Below are positions 3,577-5,716 of a DNA stretch of 5,716 nucleotides, one piece after another (position 1 is the stretch's first letter; each line of letters opens with the position of its first letter). The notes under the pieces were generated by a model. The model was given only the letters and a program-made list of their open reading frames with translations. It had not been told where the DNA came from and made no database searches. The stretch lies in NCBI GenBank assembly GCA_030605745.1, contig JAUWHT010000123.1:1-5716 (forward strand), given 5' to 3'. The position numbers and the translations under genes were made by a program. The stretch comes from Pirellulales bacterium (GTDB lineage Bacteria; Planctomycetota; Planctomycetia; Pirellulales; Thermoguttaceae).

Positions 3577-5529
3577 ATGAGTAAGAGGCGAACAACAACC
3601 GCCGCGAGGGTCCCTCGGCGACGTCGGGCAACCGCTCAGTCGATGGCCGCCGGCCAGCGCGATATCTCCGTCAGCGAGTTCTTCGCCAAGAACCGCCACC
3701 TGCTGGGATTCGACAATCCCCGGAAGGCACTGCTGACCACCGTCAAGGAAGCGGTGGACAACGCCATCGACGCCTGCGAGGAGGCCGGCATCCTGCCCGA
3801 AATCTGGATCCACGTCCAACGCAACGGCCAGGACCGCTACAAAGTCGGCGTCCAGGACAACGGACCGGGAATCCTCAAAAAGCAAATCCCACTGATCTTC
3901 GGCAAGCTGCTCTACGGATCGAAGTTTCATCGGCTGCGGATGAGTCGCGGGCAGCAGGGAATTGGCATCAGCGCGGCGGGGATGTACGGGCTGTTGACCA
4001 CCGGCAAACCGGTCAAGATCATCTCGAAGGTATCCAAACGCAAACCGGCCCATTTCTACCTGATCCAGATCGATACCAAGCGAAACCGGCCCGAGATCAT
4101 AAACAACCGTGGCAAAGGCGTGGACATCCCACCGGGCGAACGCGGACGCACGGCAATCGAAAAACTGGGCATCGAGTGGATCGAAGCCGATCACGGCACC
4201 CGGGTTACCATCTGGCTGGAGGCCCGGTACCAGCGCGGACGCGGCAGCGTGGACGAGTACCTCGAGCAAACGGCCATCGCCAACCCGCACGTGGCAATCC
4301 ACTACGTCGATCCGGACGATAACCAGAAGCACTACCCCCGCGTAGCCGAGGTCCTGCCGCCGGAACCGAAGCAGATCAAGCCGCACCCGTACGGCGTCGA
4401 ACTAGGGATGCTGGTCGGGATGCTCAAGGAGACCGAGGCGCCCACGGTTTCGCAGTTCTTGACGAAGTCGTTCTCGCGGGTCAGCCCGGCGGTTGCCCGG
4501 CGGATTTGCGAAGCGGCCGAAATCACTACCCGGGCCAGACCCGGCAAGTGCGGGCGCCACGAGGCCGATGAAATCTACAAGGCGATCCAGAAGACGAAGA
4601 TCAAGGCGCCGTCGACCGATTGCATCTCGCCGATCGGCGAGGAGTTGATTCTGAAGGGGTTGCACCAGGTAGTGCCGGGCGAGTTTTACACGGCAGCCAC
4701 CCGGCCACCGGCCGTGTACCGCGGCAACCCGTTCCAAATCGAGGTCGGCCTGGCCTATGGCGGCGGTTCCACAGTGCATCGAGTGTCGCGCGAGACACTG
4801 ATGGAACTGCTCACCGAAAGCGACGCCCGAACGCTGCGCCAGTTCCTCGCCACCACGTTCGACGGCCTGGGAACCGACGCGGCCGACAAGATTCTCAAAG
4901 AAGCCGGCGCCAAAACCCGCGCCTCACCCGGCAAGCTTAAAGAAAAAGACATCGACCTGCTGCACGAAGCCATGCGGAACGTCAACCTGCACGACGGGCA
5001 GACCATCAGCGTGCTGCGTTACGCCAACCGCGTGCCGCTGCAATTCCAGGCAGGCGGGTGCGCGATAACCCAAACCCTGATAGCGACCAACTGGCGGCCC
5101 TACGGACTGAGCCAGTCGCGCGGCTCGCTACCCCGGGGGCCGGTGACCGTGATGGTCCATATCGGCAGCGTGTGGGTCCCCTTCACCAGCGAGTCGAAGG
5201 AGGCCATCGCCGCGTACCCGGAAATTCAGAAGGAGCTGCGCCTGGCCCTGCAAGCAGTCGGCCGAAAACTGGGGATGTACCTGCGGCGCCGCAAGAAGGT
5301 GAAACATGAAGGCCAACGGCGAAACATCTTCCTCCGCTACCTCGGCGAAGTAGCTACCGCCGTCAGCCGGATCAACCGGGCCGATCGCGACGAGCTTTAC
5401 GAGAAGCTGCTCAGCGTTGCCAAGAAACGGACCATCGAAGCCGACATGAAACTCGACGACCGCGGCCGGCCCGTCGAGGAAGAGGAACAGGACTTCGGAC
5501 AAAACGTGTTGATCGTTGGGCCGAGTTGA
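3577..5529 (+). CDS. top6B: DNA topoisomerase VI subunit B
   Basis: Topoisomerase VI is a type IIB A2B2 enzyme. The B subunit binds ATP, dimerises and drives strand passage, while the Spo11-like A subunit cuts DNA. From ATG 3577 the product has 650 residues. A basic N-terminal tail (SKRRT, RVPRRRR) precedes a GHKL ATPase fold: EAVDNAIDACEE (58-69, with base Glu58 and Mg-binding Asn62), DNGPGI (94-99) and GQQGIGISAAGMYG (125-138). An H2TH domain follows (about 297-352, SFSRVSPAVARRI to APSTDCISPIG), then the transducer with TRPPAVYRGNPFQIEVGLAYGGG, RYANRVPLQFQAGGCAIT and VPFTSESKEAIA, whose Lys541 is the probable switch lysine. About 75 extra residues (398-475) split the transducer. The C-terminal tail is acidic. 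The frame is also open to ATG 3487, but that 30-residue extension is AT-rich and repeat-like. M53 of that longer frame (3643) would cut off the basic tail. No A-subunit gene is within the window. All ATPase motifs are intact. Confidence 0.95.
   Translation: MSKRRTTTAARVPRRRRATAQSMAAGQRDISVSEFFAKNRHLLGFDNPRKALLTTVKEAVDNAIDACEEAGILPEIWIHVQRNGQDRYKVGVQDNGPGILKKQIPLIFGKLLYGSKFHRLRMSRGQQGIGISAAGMYGLLTTGKPVKIISKVSKRKPAHFYLIQIDTKRNRPEIINNRGKGVDIPPGERGRTAIEKLGIEWIEADHGTRVTIWLEARYQRGRGSVDEYLEQTAIANPHVAIHYVDPDDNQKHYPRVAEVLPPEPKQIKPHPYGVELGMLVGMLKETEAPTVSQFLTKSFSRVSPAVARRICEAAEITTRARPGKCGRHEADEIYKAIQKTKIKAPSTDCISPIGEELILKGLHQVVPGEFYTAATRPPAVYRGNPFQIEVGLAYGGGSTVHRVSRETLMELLTESDARTLRQFLATTFDGLGTDAADKILKEAGAKTRASPGKLKEKDIDLLHEAMRNVNLHDGQTISVLRYANRVPLQFQAGGCAITQTLIATNWRPYGLSQSRGSLPRGPVTVMVHIGSVWVPFTSESKEAIAAYPEIQKELRLALQAVGRKLGMYLRRRKKVKHEGQRRNIFLRYLGEVATAVSRINRADRDELYEKLLSVAKKRTIEADMKLDDRGRPVEEEEQDFGQNVLIVGPS
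4474..4608 (+). other. First H2TH module of Top6B
   Basis: Residues 300-344 of the 650-residue product form the H2TH element normally found between ATPase and transducer domains. The block from SRVSPAVARRICEAAEI to DEIYKAIQKTKIKA lines up well with the archaeal H2TH pattern and is followed by the conserved TDCISPIGEELILKGL. Confidence 0.7.
4861..4995 (+). other. Second, inserted H2TH-like module of Top6B
   Basis: Residues 429-473 can be laid on residues 300-344 without gaps, giving about 12 identities in 45. The strongest part is TRASPGK against TRARPGK, both at the same distance from an A-x-x-I helix start and a following D-x4-A helix. The module lies inside an insertion between VGLAYGGG and the RYANRVP block, which I expect to be nearly adjacent in archaeal enzymes. 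The reading is a duplicated H2TH domain. Confidence 0.5.
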
Positions 5530-5578
5530 GCTATGGAACCACAGATGAACGAGTTGAGCTATGGAACCACAGATGAAC
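5523..5578. repeat. Perfect 28-bp tandem duplication across the top6B stop codon
   Basis: The 28 bases at 5523-5550 recur exactly at 5551-5578. The first copy includes the last codons and TGA of top6B, and each copy contains GGAACCACAGATGAAC, a string I recall as common in noncoding DNA of related genomes. The gene product is unaffected because the stop lies in the first copy. Confidence 0.9.
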
Positions 5579-5583
5579 CTGGC

Positions 5584-5598
5584 GCGGCCTTCGGCCGC
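5584..5598 (+). terminator. Short GC-rich hairpin after top6B
   Basis: GCGGCC-TTC-GGCCGC can form a 6-bp all-GC stem with a 3-base loop, 55 bases after the top6B stop. It is followed by AACCAAA on this strand, not a T run, so intrinsic termination is uncertain. Confidence 0.3.
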
Positions 5599-5604
5599 AA
5601 CCAA

Positions 5605-5675
5605 AGGGTTCAGGGTTCAGGATTTTGGTGTGAAATCGAATACGGTTGGTAGCGAAGTCCTGAACCCTGAACCCT
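5605..5675. repeat. 18-bp inverted repeat of GGGTTCA units
   Basis: The arm 5605-5622 (AGGGTTCAGGGTTCAGGA) is the exact reverse complement of 5658-5675, with 35 bases between. Each arm is itself two GGGTTCA-type 7-mers. No T tract follows on either strand, so it looks like a dispersed palindromic repeat and not a terminator. From 5676 to the window end I see no gene. Confidence 0.8.
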
Positions 5676-5716
5676 AAAACCAGTACGAGCAAAAGTTTGC
5701 CAGGAAAACAAGCTTT

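Noticed and set aside
3499..4386. Minus-strand open frame of 295 codons opposite top6B
   Set aside because: It is antisense to the GHKL domain of top6B. Its repetitive Asp/Val/Leu composition is typical of a shadow of GC-rich coding DNA.
5534..5653. Short ATG-initiated frames (5534 and 5562) after top6B as a start of top6A
   Set aside because: They arise from the duplicated repeat, encode under 40 residues and show no Spo11/Top6A features.
1..5716. CRISPR array, tRNA or rRNA genes, and insertion sequences
   Set aside because: No regularly spaced repeats, no tRNA or rRNA-like stretches and no transposase frame were found.

Overview
The window most likely comes from a member of the Planctomycetota, possibly the Pirellulales. 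This rests on remembered family resemblance, not a search. Two small secreted proteins (2617-3317, minus) look like families I associate with that phylum. The PIN toxin and its small partner are of a subtype common in planctomycetes and cyanobacteria. The intergenic DNA carries GC-rich REP-like palindromes and short AT-rich or GGGTTCA-type repeats. A DNA topoisomerase VI B subunit, typical of archaea and uncommon in bacteria, fits a sporadically distributed bacterial copy.

Layout. Bases 3-128 hold the C-terminal end of an unidentified plus-strand protein. It is followed 17 bases later by a small reading frame with a ribosome binding site and an in-frame TGA. A regulatory region (about 431-594) then precedes a plus-strand formate/nitrite-type channel with two C-terminal CBS domains (601-1824). 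This region has a TTGACA promoter with a dyad in its spacer and -10 region, a perfect 31-bp inverted repeat in the leader, and a palindrome over the Shine-Dalgarno site. Converging on it from the minus strand are a PIN-domain toxin (2104-2580) and, 2 bases further on, a 56-residue putative antitoxin (1931-2101). The toxin has a candidate near-leaderless promoter. Upstream on the same strand are two overlapping genes for secreted, cysteine-containing proteins (2617-2988 and 2985-3317). From a divergent intergenic region (3318-3576), the plus-strand top6B gene runs to 5529. The last 187 bases hold a 28-bp tandem duplication across the top6B stop codon, a short GC hairpin and an 18-bp inverted repeat. 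No further gene is visible there.

The loci look functionally independent: a possibly nucleotide-sensing anion channel, a toxin-antitoxin pair in reversed gene order, a phylum-type pair of exported proteins, and the ATPase half of a type IIB topoisomerase whose DNA-cleaving A subunit is not in this window. The most unusual points are the channel-CBS fusion with its elaborate leader, and what looks like a second H2TH module inserted in the Top6B transducer region.
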